DNA from: Clostridiales bacterium CHKCI001
GTDB lineage: Bacteria; Bacillota; Clostridia; Lachnospirales; Lachnospiraceae
Direction of reading: 5' to 3'
Length of the DNA: 64,000 nt
NCBI GenBank assembly: GCA_900045905.1
Contig: FCNS01000038.1
Location: forward strand, 1-64,000
Notes under the pieces: model-generated
What the model saw: only the letters and a program-made list of their open reading frames with translations
Databases searched by the model: none
Told to the model about the DNA's origin: nothing
In this document: piece by piece, positions 44,797 to 54,569 of the stretch
Numbering within the stretch: the stretch's first letter is position 1
How the letters are laid out: each line of letters opens with the position of its first letter
Made by a program: the position numbers and the translations under genes

Positions 44797-46917
44797 ATGG
44801 ATGATGAATTATTAAAACCAGAATATTATCGCAACCGAGAACTAAGTTGGATTCAATTTAATTATCGTGTATTGGAAGAGGCCAGAGACAAGACACTGCC
44901 ATTATTTGAGCGTCTTAAATTTTTAAGTATTACTGCTTCTAATTTAGATGAATTTTTCATGGTACGTGTCGCATCTTTGAAAGATATGGTTCATGCCAAA
45001 TATAAAAAACCAGATATTGCTGGATTAAAGCCAGAGGAGCAGTTAGAAAAAATATCAAAAGAGCTGCATGGGTTTGTAGAATTACAATACTCCACGTATA
45101 ATCGCAGTTTACTGCCTTTATTGGAACAGGAAAATATAACAATTCTTACGTCTCATAAAAAATTAAATAAAGAGCAGAAAAAATTTGTGGATGACTATTT
45201 CATGAAAAATGTTTATCCTGTTTTGACACCAATGGCAGTTGATTCTTCTCGTCCATTTCCATTGATTCGGAATAAAACTTTAAATATTGCATCGTTAATC
45301 CGTAAAAAAGGAGAAGCAGATGCCGAATTGGATTTTGCCACTGTACAGGTTCCATCGGTACTTCCACGTATTGTAAAAATTCCATCTGAAAATGGAATTG
45401 CGATCATATTGTTGGAACAAATCATTGAACGAAATATCCATAAGCTTTATCTGAACTATGATGTAGTATGTGCCCATCCGTATCGAATTGAGCGAAATGC
45501 AGATCTTAGTATCGATGAAGAAGAAGCTGCAGATTTGCTGAAAGAGATTCAGAAACAGTTAAAGAAAAGGCAATGGGGTGAAGTAATTAAATTGGAAGTA
45601 GATGAGAAAATCAGTAAAGATCTACTTCGTATTCTGAAAAAAGAATTAAATACAAAAGAAGATGATATTTATTATATCGGAGGTCCGTTGGATCTTACAT
45701 TCTTGATGAAAGTATATGGAATTGATGGATATGATCACTTAAAAACACCAAAGTATATTCCAAAGAAGGTTCCTCAAATTAATCCAGAGCTATCAATCTT
45801 TGAAAATATAAGAAAAGGTGATATTCTGCTTCATCATCCATATCAGACGTTTGATCCTGTTGTGGATTTTATTCGTCAGGCTTCTATGGATCCTCAAGTT
45901 TTGGCAATTAAACAGACACTATACCGTGTTAGTGGAAATTCACCGATTATTGCAGCACTTGCACGAGCAGCAGAAAATGGAAAACAAGTAACGGTACTGG
46001 TAGAATTAAAGGCTCGTTTCGATGAGGAAAACAACATTATCTGGGCAAAGATGCTGGAAAAGGCAGGGTGTCATGTTATTTATGGTTTGCTTGGATTAAA
46101 GACACACAGTAAAATTACACTTGTGGTAAGAGATGAAGAAGAGGGAATTCGGCGTTATGTGCATCTTGGAACTGGTAATTACAATGATGCAACGGCTAAG
46201 TTGTATACAGATTGTGGATTACTTACTTGCAATCCAGCCATTGGAGAAGATGCAACAGCCGTATTTAACATGTTATCAGGATATTCAGAACCGCTTGGAT
46301 GGAATCGCCTTTCAGTCGCTCCGCTTTGGCTGCGTCATCGCTTTATCCGTTTGATTCATAGAGAAATGCAATACGCAAAAGAAGGAAAAGAGGCACATAT
46401 TGTAGCTAAGATGAATTCTTTGTGTGATAAAGAGATTATTGCTACGTTGTATGAAGCAAGTAGAGCAGGTGTTAAGATTGAATTGATTATTCGAGGAATT
46501 TGTTGCTTGAAGGTTGGTATTCCTGGAATTAGTGAAAATATTTCAGTGCGTTCCATTGTAGGTAATTTCCTAGAGCATAGCCGTATTTTTTATTTCCATA
46601 ATGGAGGAGCGGAAGAAGTCTATATGGGAAGTGCGGACTGGATGCCTCGTAATTTGGACAAACGAGTAGAAATTCTATTCCCAGTGGAAGATCCAAATTT
46701 AAAAGAAGCGGTAAAGCATATTTTACAAGTAGAATTAGATGATACAATAAAAGCACGTATTTTACAAAAAGATGGACATTATGAACGTGTGGATCGTCGC
46801 GGTAAGCCATCCATTAATTCACAAGAAGTATTTTGTGAAGAGGCAGCAGCTGCTGAAAAACAAGAAAAAGAAATGATTGGTCGAATCTTTATTCCAATGG
46901 AACATCCAGAAGAATAA
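44797..46917 (+). CDS. ppk: Polyphosphate kinase 1
   Basis: A 706-residue PPK1 that makes polyphosphate from ATP. In order: NRELSWIQFNYRVLEEA, TASNLDEFFMVRVASL, VYPVLTPMAVDSSRPFPLI, the phospholipase-D-like catalytic parts with the autophosphorylated His in GLKTHSKITLVVR, YVHLGTGNYNDATAKLYTD, and the second His in NFLEHSRIFYFHNGG. Length is standard. Ribosome site GGGGG in the end of ppx. Belongs with the phosphate genes by function and by the Pho-box-like promoter upstream. Confidence 0.95.
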   Translation: MDDELLKPEYYRNRELSWIQFNYRVLEEARDKTLPLFERLKFLSITASNLDEFFMVRVASLKDMVHAKYKKPDIAGLKPEEQLEKISKELHGFVELQYSTYNRSLLPLLEQENITILTSHKKLNKEQKKFVDDYFMKNVYPVLTPMAVDSSRPFPLIRNKTLNIASLIRKKGEADAELDFATVQVPSVLPRIVKIPSENGIAIILLEQIIERNIHKLYLNYDVVCAHPYRIERNADLSIDEEEAADLLKEIQKQLKKRQWGEVIKLEVDEKISKDLLRILKKELNTKEDDIYYIGGPLDLTFLMKVYGIDGYDHLKTPKYIPKKVPQINPELSIFENIRKGDILLHHPYQTFDPVVDFIRQASMDPQVLAIKQTLYRVSGNSPIIAALARAAENGKQVTVLVELKARFDEENNIIWAKMLEKAGCHVIYGLLGLKTHSKITLVVRDEEEGIRRYVHLGTGNYNDATAKLYTDCGLLTCNPAIGEDATAVFNMLSGYSEPLGWNRLSVAPLWLRHRFIRLIHREMQYAKEGKEAHIVAKMNSLCDKEIIATLYEASRAGVKIELIIRGICCLKVGIPGISENISVRSIVGNFLEHSRIFYFHNGGAEEVYMGSADWMPRNLDKRVEILFPVEDPNLKEAVKHILQVELDDTIKARILQKDGHYERVDRRGKPSINSQEVFCEEAAAAEKQEKEMIGRIFIPMEHPEE

Positions 46918-46920
46918 AAC

Positions 46921-46963
46921 GAAAAAAACATCCACTGGATGTCTTTTGCATATCACGATAATA
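46921..46963 (-). repeat. 46-bp terminator-tail repeat, copy 4
   Basis: Minus strand: TTATTATCGTGATATGCAA then AAGACATCC, AGT, GGATGT hairpin. It follows, in the same orientation, the terminator at 46971-47015. Confidence 0.8.
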
Positions 46964-46970
46964 AAAAAAT

Positions 46971-47015
46971 ATGGGCAGTTGAAATGGTTGTTTTACAACT
47001 TTTTCAACTGCCCAT
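46971..47015. terminator. Bidirectional terminator between ppk and thioesterase genes
   Basis: ATGGGCAGTTGAAA (46971-46984) and TTTCAACTGCCCAT (47002-47015), perfect 14 bp, T-runs on both strands. Confidence 0.85.
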
Positions 47016-47034
47016 TATTTTTGTAGTATAATGT

Positions 47035-47508
47035 TTAATAACCTTCTCGTCGTCTTTGTTTCCTTAGTTCATAACGCTTTTTTCCGCCTTCCCATTCTGC
47101 TTTCTCGCTCTCTGTTTCAATAATCAAACCAGGTACTTTGACAGGATGTCCATCTTTATCAATTGCTACGAAAATAAGGTAGGCACGGTTAATAGAGTGA
47201 CGCTCTCCTGATAAATCTTCCGTATACGTATCAACTCGGACTTCCATAGAAGAAGTTCCGACATAAGTAAGATGAGCAATTAATACGACCATATCATTAA
47301 TGGATGCACCAGCTTTAAAATTTAGATTATCAATTGCAGCAGTAGTTACTTCGCATTGAGCATGACGTTTGGCAACGATTGCGGCAATTTCATCAATCCA
47401 TTGCATAAGAATACCTCCAAATAATCGGCCATACGTATTCATATGCTGTGGATGCAAAATGTAAACCTGTTCCGTTTTAGAATCTGATACATGCTTTTCT
47501 TGTTTCAT
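47035..47508 (-). CDS. Hotdog-fold acyl-CoA thioesterase (YciA type)
   Basis: A 157-residue hotdog thioesterase: HMNTYGRLFGGILMQWIDE (with the catalytic Asp), NLNFKAGASINDMV and AHLTYVGTSSMEVRVDTY are conserved features of acyl-CoA hydrolases. The C-terminus is basic (KKRYELRKQRRREGY). It releases CoA from acyl-CoA; substrate range unknown. Ribosome site GGGGG. Confidence 0.9.
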   Translation of the reverse strand: MKQEKHVSDSKTEQVYILHPQHMNTYGRLFGGILMQWIDEIAAIVAKRHAQCEVTTAAIDNLNFKAGASINDMVVLIAHLTYVGTSSMEVRVDTYTEDLSGERHSINRAYLIFVAIDKDGHPVKVPGLIIETESEKAEWEGGKKRYELRKQRRREGY

Positions 47509-47843
47509 ATAAAAAACCCCCAGATAATAGATAAGTTCAGTGCAAAGAGAGTGCTCTTTGGCTCTGATAATTTAATTATATATCTTTTCTGAATGAGTGT
47601 AAAGATGGGATAAAAGGCTATGTGTGTACAAATAAATTATGAGAATCAGTTGATTTATCATAAATTCTATGATACACCTGTATGTGAGAATTGAACTTAC
47701 ATGAGTGAATCAAACAGGAAAGTAATTGTTAAACCGATAAATCGAGTAAATGTAAGAAATATTTAAGAAAATTTTTTAAATTTTTAACAGTTTCTTTTGG
47801 TATGATTAGAAACGAGAAATAAGACATTCAGGAGGGGAACATC
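47509..47843. other. Divergent promoter region, thioesterase / response regulator
   Basis: No gene. A small hairpin CAAAGAG/CTCTTTG near 47554. Very AT-rich just before the regulator; no clear -35/-10 pair was assigned. Confidence 0.35.
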
Positions 47844-48539
47844 ATGTATCGTATTTTAGTCTGTGATGATGACAAGGAAATCGTAGATGCGATTGAAATA
47901 TACTTAAAACAAGAAGGTTATGAAATCTTAAAGGCCTATAATGGAATTGAAGCATTAAAGATAATCCAAGAAAATGAAATTCATTTATTGTTAATTGACA
48001 TTATGATGCCAAAGATGGATGGGATTCGTGCAACATTAAAATTAAGAGAGGAAAGTCAGATTCCAGTTATTATTTTATCTGCAAAATCAGAAGATACGGA
48101 TAAAATATTAGGGTTGAATATTGGGGCAGATGATTATATTACGAAACCATTCAACCCATTAGAATTAATTGCAAGAGTTCGTTCTCAAATCCGTCGTTAT
48201 ACTTCTTTTGGAACAATGCAGCAGGCAAAAGAGAATGAGATCTATCGTTCTGGCGGACTTTGGATTGATAATGATAAAAAAATTGTCATGGTAGATGATG
48301 AAGAAGTAAAATTAACGCCAATTGATTATAAGATTTTGTTACTTCTTTTAAAAAACGCAGGAAAAGTATTTTCAATTGAAGAAATCTATGAAACAGTCTG
48401 GAAGGAGCAAGCCTTTGCAGCAGACAATACGGTTGCAGTGCATATTCGGAGAATCCGGGAAAAAATTGAAATTAACCCAAGAGATCCGAGATATTTAAAA
48501 GTAGTATGGGGAATTGGATACAAAGTAGAAAAGTATTAA
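47844..48539 (+). CDS. OmpR-family response regulator
   Basis: A 231-residue regulator. Receiver: acidic pocket CDDDKE, phosphoacceptor Asp in LLLIDIMMPKMDG, LSAKSED and TKPFNP; winged-helix output LTPIDYKILLLLLKN, VAVHIRRIREKIE and WGIGYKVEKY. Paired with the kinase encoded 22 nt downstream. The pairing and sequence resemble VanRS-type systems of clostridia, but the stimulus is unknown. Ribosome site AGGAGGGG. Confidence 0.9.
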   Translation: MYRILVCDDDKEIVDAIEIYLKQEGYEILKAYNGIEALKIIQENEIHLLLIDIMMPKMDGIRATLKLREESQIPVIILSAKSEDTDKILGLNIGADDYITKPFNPLELIARVRSQIRRYTSFGTMQQAKENEIYRSGGLWIDNDKKIVMVDDEEVKLTPIDYKILLLLLKNAGKVFSIEEIYETVWKEQAFAADNTVAVHIRRIREKIEINPRDPRYLKVVWGIGYKVEKY

Positions 48540-48561
48540 ATAAAGAGAGGAGAAGGTGCCT

Positions 48562-50361
48562 ATGTGGAAGCGTTCCAATAGTTGGAGAGTAAGTATGTGG
48601 ATTATCAATATTATTTGTTTTCTGTTAATTTTATTCTCTGTAGTTTTGTACATTGTTTTTCAAGAAAATCGAGAGATAAGAAGTATATTAGTGGGTTGGA
48701 ATTATTCTTTTGCTAGAAATGTTAACACAATGGTGAGATTAATTCCATTGGAAACAATTGTACTTCTTATTTCACTGATTTATTTAATTGTTTCAGCAGG
48801 ACGTCGGAAAGGGTCTGCGCAGATTTATTTAAGTCGTTACGATAAAATTCCAGGTGAACTGATTGTTTTAATTGTAATCATGGCAGGTATTTTTTTCAGT
48901 CTTTCTGGTTTCGTTTTTAACTTTACTAGTACAGTGGACTATATCATATACATGGATTATTATCTTTTCAATCCTACTGAGTTGATTTTAGCAACTCTTA
49001 CAATATTAGGTGTAATTTTTGCTGAATATTTATTTTTTTTGATTGTACTGATGCGGATAGTACGAAGACGAAAAGCGGGAATTGGATATTGGGATACTAG
49101 TATTTTTCATATACTTGGAGAGAAAGCAGTTTGCATGTATGATGCACGTAAAGAGGTAGGAAGGCTTTTATTATTATTAATTGGAGGTACTGTGTGCTTT
49201 TTCATCTGTTCCGCTTTTGCATCTGGTTCGGGATTGATGGCCGCTCTGGGAGTTTTGGGAATGGTTTTTATTCCATTTTTTATGTTAAAGAGATTAATTC
49301 AAGAAGCTATTTGGAGAAATCGTATTTATGAGGGAATTAATCATATTGCAGAGGGCGATCCTGGATATAAAATAGACTTAGATGGAATGAAATCAAATGA
49401 AAAAAAAGCAGGGGAACAAATTAATAATTTAGGAGAAGGATTGCAAATAGCAGTGACACAGGCTACCAAAAATGAAAGGTTGAAGTCAGAGCTGATTACC
49501 AATGTTTCTCATGATATTAAAACACCGCTTACTTCAATTATTAATTATGTGGATTTGATTAAACGAGAAAATATAGAAAATGAAAAGGTGAAGGAATATA
49601 TTAAAGTTTTAGATGAGAAGTCTCAGCGGCTGAAACATTTAACAGAGGACTTAGTGGAAGCATCGAAAGCAAACACGGGTAATTTAACATTGGATATGGA
49701 AAAAATTGACTTTATGCAGTTGATTCATCAAACAATAGGAGAGTTTCAGGATAAGTTTGAGGAACGACAGTTAAAAACAGTGATTAAGCTGGATAAGAGT
49801 CCTGTTTGGATTTATGCGGATGGAAGAAGAGTTTGGCGTGTAATGGAAAATCTTTTGCAAAATATTTATAAATATGCCATGCCACAGACTCGTGTTTATA
49901 TTGAATCGGTTACAACATCAAAAAAAACAACCGTTACAATTAAAAACATTTCAGAAAATCCATTAAATATTCCTGCTTCAGAACTGACAGAGCGATTTAT
50001 TCGAGGAGATGTAGCGCGAACAACAGAGGGAAGCGGACTTGGACTTTCGATTGCTAAAAGTTTAACTGAATTAATGAATGGAACATTTGAACTTTATTTA
50101 GATGGAGATTTATTCCGAGTATCAATTGGATTTGATCGAATGGGAGTAAAGAAAGAAGCACAAAAAGCAGAGGAAGAAGAAAAGAAAAAAGCAAATGCAT
50201 TTGATTGGGAAGAGTTTTTGAAAAAACCAGATCAGAAAAAAGAGGAAGAGGTTCCAAATACAGTATCAGAAACATTAAAGAAGCAGAAAATAACCTTAAT
50301 ATCAATGTGGAAAAGTCTTGCAGATGAAGTGAAGCATTTAAATTTAAAAGAGAAAAAATAA
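48562..50361 (+). CDS. Membrane sensor histidine kinase
   Basis: A 599-residue kinase with about six N-terminal membrane helices (to about residue 255) and short loops, a short linker, H-box NVSHDIKTPLTSIINY (about 312), N-box MENLLQNIYKYA and ATP-lid GSGLGLSIAKSL. After the ATPase domain it carries an unusual charged tail of about 70 residues (KKEAQKAEEEEKKK to LNLKEKK). ATG at 48562 has AGGAG at good spacing; GTG at 48556 is too close. Few extracellular residues, so it likely senses something in the membrane. Confidence 0.9.
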   Translation: MWKRSNSWRVSMWIINIICFLLILFSVVLYIVFQENREIRSILVGWNYSFARNVNTMVRLIPLETIVLLISLIYLIVSAGRRKGSAQIYLSRYDKIPGELIVLIVIMAGIFFSLSGFVFNFTSTVDYIIYMDYYLFNPTELILATLTILGVIFAEYLFFLIVLMRIVRRRKAGIGYWDTSIFHILGEKAVCMYDARKEVGRLLLLLIGGTVCFFICSAFASGSGLMAALGVLGMVFIPFFMLKRLIQEAIWRNRIYEGINHIAEGDPGYKIDLDGMKSNEKKAGEQINNLGEGLQIAVTQATKNERLKSELITNVSHDIKTPLTSIINYVDLIKRENIENEKVKEYIKVLDEKSQRLKHLTEDLVEASKANTGNLTLDMEKIDFMQLIHQTIGEFQDKFEERQLKTVIKLDKSPVWIYADGRRVWRVMENLLQNIYKYAMPQTRVYIESVTTSKKTTVTIKNISENPLNIPASELTERFIRGDVARTTEGSGLGLSIAKSLTELMNGTFELYLDGDLFRVSIGFDRMGVKKEAQKAEEEEKKKANAFDWEEFLKKPDQKKEEEVPNTVSETLKKQKITLISMWKSLADEVKHLNLKEKK

Positions 50362-50386
50362 GTATAATTAAGTAAAATGTGGCCAT

Positions 50387-50438
50387 ATCCCTCAGATTGT
50401 ATTCTCATTAAATAAGAATACGATCTGAGGGATTTTTA
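50387..50438 (+). terminator. Terminator of the two-component operon
   Basis: ATCCCTCAGAT / ATCTGAGGGAT with inner TATTCT/AGAATA, followed by TTTTTA. Confidence 0.8.
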
Positions 50439-50445
50439 ATGAAAA

Positions 50446-50599
50446 TTTGAGTGAATTTGATGGATTTTGATTGAATATCAGAGTATAATTATAATAGAAA
50501 ATGTGAAGCATAGTAGTACAGTAAGTCGGACCAATACGTAAATCGATCAATATCAATCATATAATCGATAAAAATGTGAATGATTTTGAATGTTTTTGA
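50446..50599 (+). promoter_or_regulatory. Candidate FruR operators: 10-bp-period TTTGA repeats
   Basis: TTTGA at 50446, 50456 and 50466, and TTTTGA at 50584 and 50594, each series in exact 10-bp steps. The second series ends just before the fruR -35 box. DeoR-type repressors often bind spaced direct repeats. Confidence 0.45.
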
Positions 50600-50609
50600 G
50601 AGAAAATGA

Positions 50610-50637
50610 TTGACATTTCAAAAATCTATGCTATAAT
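50610..50637 (+). promoter_or_regulatory. fru operon promoter
   Basis: TTGACA (50610-50615), 16 bases, TATAAT (50632-50637); fruR starts 25 bp later. Confidence 0.75.
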
Positions 50638-50661
50638 AAAAACATCAAAGGAGAAAAAGAC

Positions 50662-51408
50662 ATGTTAACAGAAGAACGCTATCATGAAATCTTGGATTTG
50701 TTGAATAGTAAGGGGGCTGTTACGGTTGTAGAATTAACTAAGCTTCTCAAAACTTCAGAATCCACGATTCGCCGAGATTTAAATGCTTTAGCAAAACTTG
50801 GAAAATTAAATAAAGTCCATGGTGGAGCAACTGCATTGGAAAGGGTTATGCAAGATGAAGAAGATATGCAGGTAAAATCTCAGCGGTTTCAGAGAGAAAA
50901 GGAAGAAATCGCTCAATATGCTGCATCTCTTATACGAGATGGAGATTTTATTTATATTGATGCAGGAAGCACAACAGATAAGCTGGTAGATGTAATTAAC
51001 AATATCAATGTAACTTATGTGACCAATGGAATTATTCATGCAAGAAAGTTAACCCAAAAAGGATGTAAAGTTTATGTAATTGGAGGACAGTTTAAACCTG
51101 TTACCGAAGCGATTATAGGGGCACAGGCATTAAAATGCATTGAAACATTTAATTTTACAAAATGTTTTTTGGGAACCAATGGGATTGATAAGATTTGTGG
51201 TTACACAACACCAGATGTGGAAGAGGGTTTGGTAAAAGCAGAAGCAATAAAACGAAGCTTTGTTTCATTTATATTAGCGGATCATTCTAAATTTGATGCA
51301 GTTTCCGCTACTGTATTTGGGAAATTGCGTCAAGCATGTATTATTACCGATGAACTGCCTGATGAGTCATATCGGGACATAACAGTAGTTAAGGAGGTAC
51401 TCAAATGA
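50662..51408 (+). CDS. fruR: DeoR-family fructose operon repressor
   Basis: A 248-residue DeoR-type regulator: N-terminal helix-turn-helix (EERYHEILDLLNSKGAVTVV, KTSESTIRRDLNALAKLGK, KVHGGA) and a sugar-phosphate-sensing domain (DAGSTTDKL, NGI, GGQF, GTNGID, ADHSKF). Assigned to fructose by its operon with fruK and fruA; such repressors are released by fructose 1-phosphate. Overlaps fruK by 4 nt. Confidence 0.9.
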   Translation: MLTEERYHEILDLLNSKGAVTVVELTKLLKTSESTIRRDLNALAKLGKLNKVHGGATALERVMQDEEDMQVKSQRFQREKEEIAQYAASLIRDGDFIYIDAGSTTDKLVDVINNINVTYVTNGIIHARKLTQKGCKVYVIGGQFKPVTEAIIGAQALKCIETFNFTKCFLGTNGIDKICGYTTPDVEEGLVKAEAIKRSFVSFILADHSKFDAVSATVFGKLRQACIITDELPDESYRDITVVKEVLK

Positions 51409-52307
51409 TTTACACAGTAACATTTAATCCAGCGATTGACTATGTTGTTCGGATGGATCAATTTATTCTGGACACTGTGAATCGTACAATTGCGGAAGAA
51501 ATTTACTATGGGGGCAAGGGAATTAATGTTTCAACTGTTTTAAAAGAATTAGGACAAGATTCCGTTGCACTTGGATTCATTGCTGGTTTTACTGGAAATG
51601 AGATTGCACAGGGACTGAAAGAACAGGGAATTCAAACAGATTTTATTTGTTTAAAAGAAGGAATGTCCCGCATTAATGTAAAAATTAAAGCGCAGCAAGA
51701 AACGGAAATCAATGCACAGGGACCACATATTGATGCATCAGCACTAGATACACTATTCAAAAAGTTAGATTTACTTAAAGAAGGGGATGTGCTTATTTTA
51801 GCAGGAAGTATTCCATCTTCTATGCCAGAAGACAGTTATGAGCAGATTATGAAGAGACTGGATAAAAAAGGTATTTTAACAGTAGTAGATGCAACTCAAA
51901 ATTTACTTGTGAATGTATTAAAGTATCATCCATTTTTAGTAAAGCCAAATAATCATGAACTTGGAGAGATTTTCCATACTGTGTTAAAGACAAGCGATGA
52001 AATTATAGAAGCTGCCAAAAAATTGCAGCAAATGGGAGCTAGAAATGTATTAATCTCTATGGCTGGAGATGGTGCTATACTGGTAGATGAAAATGGAGAA
52101 ATTCATCAGATTGGAGTACCAAAAGGAACGGTTCAGAATTCAGTTGGAGCGGGAGATTCTATGGTAGCTGGATTTGTGGCAGGATACTTAGAAAAGAAAG
52201 ACTATCTTTATGCCCTGCGACTTGGGACGGCATCTGGAAGTGCAACTGCATTTTCAAAAGGACTTGCTGTAAAAGAAGAGATTGAACGATTACTTCAAGA
52301 AGTATAA
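51405..52307 (+). CDS. fruK: 1-phosphofructokinase
   Basis: A 300-residue PfkB-family kinase converting fructose 1-phosphate to fructose 1,6-bisphosphate. Conserved TFNPAIDYVVRMD, YGGKGINVSTVLKELG, LAGSIPSSMPEDSYE, KPNNHELGE and the catalytic GAGDSMVAGFVAGY are present. ATGA overlap with fruR implies translational coupling. The product is the substrate of Fba at 19 kb. Confidence 0.95.
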   Translation: MIYTVTFNPAIDYVVRMDQFILDTVNRTIAEEIYYGGKGINVSTVLKELGQDSVALGFIAGFTGNEIAQGLKEQGIQTDFICLKEGMSRINVKIKAQQETEINAQGPHIDASALDTLFKKLDLLKEGDVLILAGSIPSSMPEDSYEQIMKRLDKKGILTVVDATQNLLVNVLKYHPFLVKPNNHELGEIFHTVLKTSDEIIEAAKKLQQMGARNVLISMAGDGAILVDENGEIHQIGVPKGTVQNSVGAGDSMVAGFVAGYLEKKDYLYALRLGTASGSATAFSKGLAVKEEIERLLQEV

Positions 52308-52332
52308 CGAATATTAAGAAAGGGGTATTTCT

Positions 52333-54258
52333 ATGCGTATTACGGAGTTACTGAAAAAAGACGCCATTCTGCTTGGTGCTGCACCAAAAGATAAAAATGA
52401 AGCGATTGATATTCTGGTTGGATTACATGCTAAAGTTGGAAATATTACAGATAAGGCGCAGTATAAAGCTGGTATTTTAGAAAGAGAAGAAGAAGGAACC
52501 ACTGCAATTGGAGAGGGGATTGCAATTCCTCATAGCAAAAATGCAGCAGTAAAAAAAGCTGGCATTGCATCTATGACAGTGCCAGCAGGAGTGGACTATG
52601 ATTCTATGGATGGGGAGCCATCTAATTTATTCTTTATGATTGCAGCTCCAAAAGATGGGGCAGATGTACATTTGGATGCATTGGCAAGGCTTTCTACATT
52701 GCTGATGGATACAAAGTTTCGTACCAATTTGTTAGCAGCTAAAAATGCAGATGAATATTTAAAAGTAATTGATAAGGCAGAAAAAGAGAAGTTCGGAGAA
52801 GAAGAACAGGAAGAGAAAAAAGAAAATGCACCTGTGGCAGCAGGAGGATATCGTGTCTTGGCAATCACAGCGTGTCCGACAGGTATTGCACATACCTATA
52901 TGGCAGCAGAAGCATTGGAGACAAAAGGAAAAGAACTTGGAATTCCAGTAAAAGCAGAAACACAGGGATCTGGCGGTGCAAAGAATATTTTGACCAGAGA
53001 GGAAATTGAGGCAGCCGATGGTATCATTATTGCAGCCGATAAAAATGTAGATTTGGCTCGTTTTGATGGAAAGAAAGTATTAAAAACAAAAGTGGCAGAT
53101 GGAATTCATAAGCCAGAGGAATTAATTCAACGTATTGTAAATGGAGATGCACCTGTTTATCATCATTCCGGAAATTCTACAGTATCCGAAGAACAAGATG
53201 ATGAGAGCGTTGGAAGAAAGATCTATAAGCACTTGATGAATGGTGTTTCTCATATGCTTCCATTTGTTATCGGTGGAGGTATCTTAATCGCAATCGCCTT
53301 CCTATTGGATGATCCAAATATTGATCCATCTAATTTTGGTAAAAATACTCCAGTTGCAGCGTTCTTTAAGACGATTGGAGATACAGCATTTAGTTTCATG
53401 CTTCCAATTTTAGCTGGTTATATTGCAATGAGTATTGCAGATCGTCCTGGTTTAGTAGCTGGATTTATTGGCGGCACATTAGCTTCTAGTGGTATTACAT
53501 TTACAAACTTGGAAGAAGGAATGTCAGCTGGATTTATTGGTGCATTATTTGCAGGATTTTTAGCAGGATATTTAATGGTTGGAATTCGCAAACTATGTGA
53601 TCATTTGCCGTCAGCGCTAGAGGGAATTAAACCAACTTTGATTTATCCAGTATTGGGCGTCTTGCTTATGGGTGCCATTATGTGTGCAGTAAATCCATTT
53701 TTTGCAATGTTAAATAATGCCTTAACAAATGGATTGAATTCTATGGGTGGAAGCAGTAAAATTTTACTAGGATGTATTTTAGGCGGTATGATGTCAATTG
53801 ATATGGGTGGTCCATTTAATAAAGCTGCGTATGTGTTTGGTACAGCTGCTATTTCTAATGGAGATTATGATATTATGGCAGCCGTTATGATTGGCGGTAT
53901 GGTACCTCCAATTGCAATTGCACTTTGTACTACCTTTTTTAAGAATCGTTTTACGGAAAATGAGCGTAAGTCTGGTGTGGCAAACTATGTGATGGGACTT
54001 TGCTTTATTACAGAAGGAGCGATTCCATTTGCGGCATCCGATCCACTTCATGTACTTCCTTCATGTATTGTTGGTTCGGCAGTGGCAGGAGGAATCTCTA
54101 TGGCAATGGGATGTACGTTACGGGCACCTCATGGAGGTGTATTTGTATTTCCAGTAGTTGGAAATGTAGTAGGGTATGTGATTGCATTAATCATTGGTTC
54201 ATTGATTGCAATGACGTTGCTAGCAATTTTGAAAAAACCGTTAACACAAAAAAATTAA
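52333..54258 (+). CDS. fruA: PTS fructose transporter IIABC
   Basis: A 641-residue fused PTS permease. Residues 1-150 are IIA with the phosphorylated His in GIAIPHSKNAA; about 172-270 are IIB with phosphocysteine in AITACPTGIAHTYMAAEAL; from about 295 the membrane IIC domain with GVSHMLPFVIGGGILIA, GFIGALFAGFLAG and PHGGVFVFPVVG. It imports fructose as fructose 1-phosphate. All domains are intact. Confidence 0.95.
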   Translation: MRITELLKKDAILLGAAPKDKNEAIDILVGLHAKVGNITDKAQYKAGILEREEEGTTAIGEGIAIPHSKNAAVKKAGIASMTVPAGVDYDSMDGEPSNLFFMIAAPKDGADVHLDALARLSTLLMDTKFRTNLLAAKNADEYLKVIDKAEKEKFGEEEQEEKKENAPVAAGGYRVLAITACPTGIAHTYMAAEALETKGKELGIPVKAETQGSGGAKNILTREEIEAADGIIIAADKNVDLARFDGKKVLKTKVADGIHKPEELIQRIVNGDAPVYHHSGNSTVSEEQDDESVGRKIYKHLMNGVSHMLPFVIGGGILIAIAFLLDDPNIDPSNFGKNTPVAAFFKTIGDTAFSFMLPILAGYIAMSIADRPGLVAGFIGGTLASSGITFTNLEEGMSAGFIGALFAGFLAGYLMVGIRKLCDHLPSALEGIKPTLIYPVLGVLLMGAIMCAVNPFFAMLNNALTNGLNSMGGSSKILLGCILGGMMSIDMGGPFNKAAYVFGTAAISNGDYDIMAAVMIGGMVPPIAIALCTTFFKNRFTENERKSGVANYVMGLCFITEGAIPFAASDPLHVLPSCIVGSAVAGGISMAMGCTLRAPHGGVFVFPVVGNVVGYVIALIIGSLIAMTLLAILKKPLTQKN

Positions 54259-54354
54259 TTCTTTGTTATAAAATGAAGTCAATCAGAATATGATATACTA
54301 CAACAGAACAAAAAGCTAATATCCAAAATTTGAATATAAACCCTTGTTTGCCTT

Positions 54355-54399
54355 AAGAAAGAAACCGTTGGAACTGAACCTTCCAGCGGTTTCTTTCTT
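54355..54399 (+). terminator. Terminator of the fru operon
   Basis: AAGAAAGAAACCGTTGGAA pairs with TTCCAGCGGTTTCTTTCTT (G-U wobbles). Directly followed by a repeat copy. Confidence 0.8.
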
Positions 54400-54400
54400 G

Positions 54401-54488
54401 TTATCATGATATGCAAAAGAAAGCTTAAATGGAGGTTTCTTTTGTTGTGGTATGTAAAAAGAAGTTCCAGAGAAGGTTTCTTTTGTTT
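54401..54488 (+). repeat. 46-bp terminator-tail repeat, copy 5 (tandem)
   Basis: First unit 54401-54446 begins TTATCATGATATGCAAAAG; a diverged second hairpin unit 54447-54488 follows (GTATGTAAAAAG, TTCCAGAGAAGG, TTTCTTTTG). Confidence 0.75.
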
Positions 54489-54569
54489 CTATATAAAAAA
54501 TGCACCTAAACTGGGAAATTAAGTGTTATATATTATAGTAAAGAAAAGTACAAAAATCACCTTTTGAAT

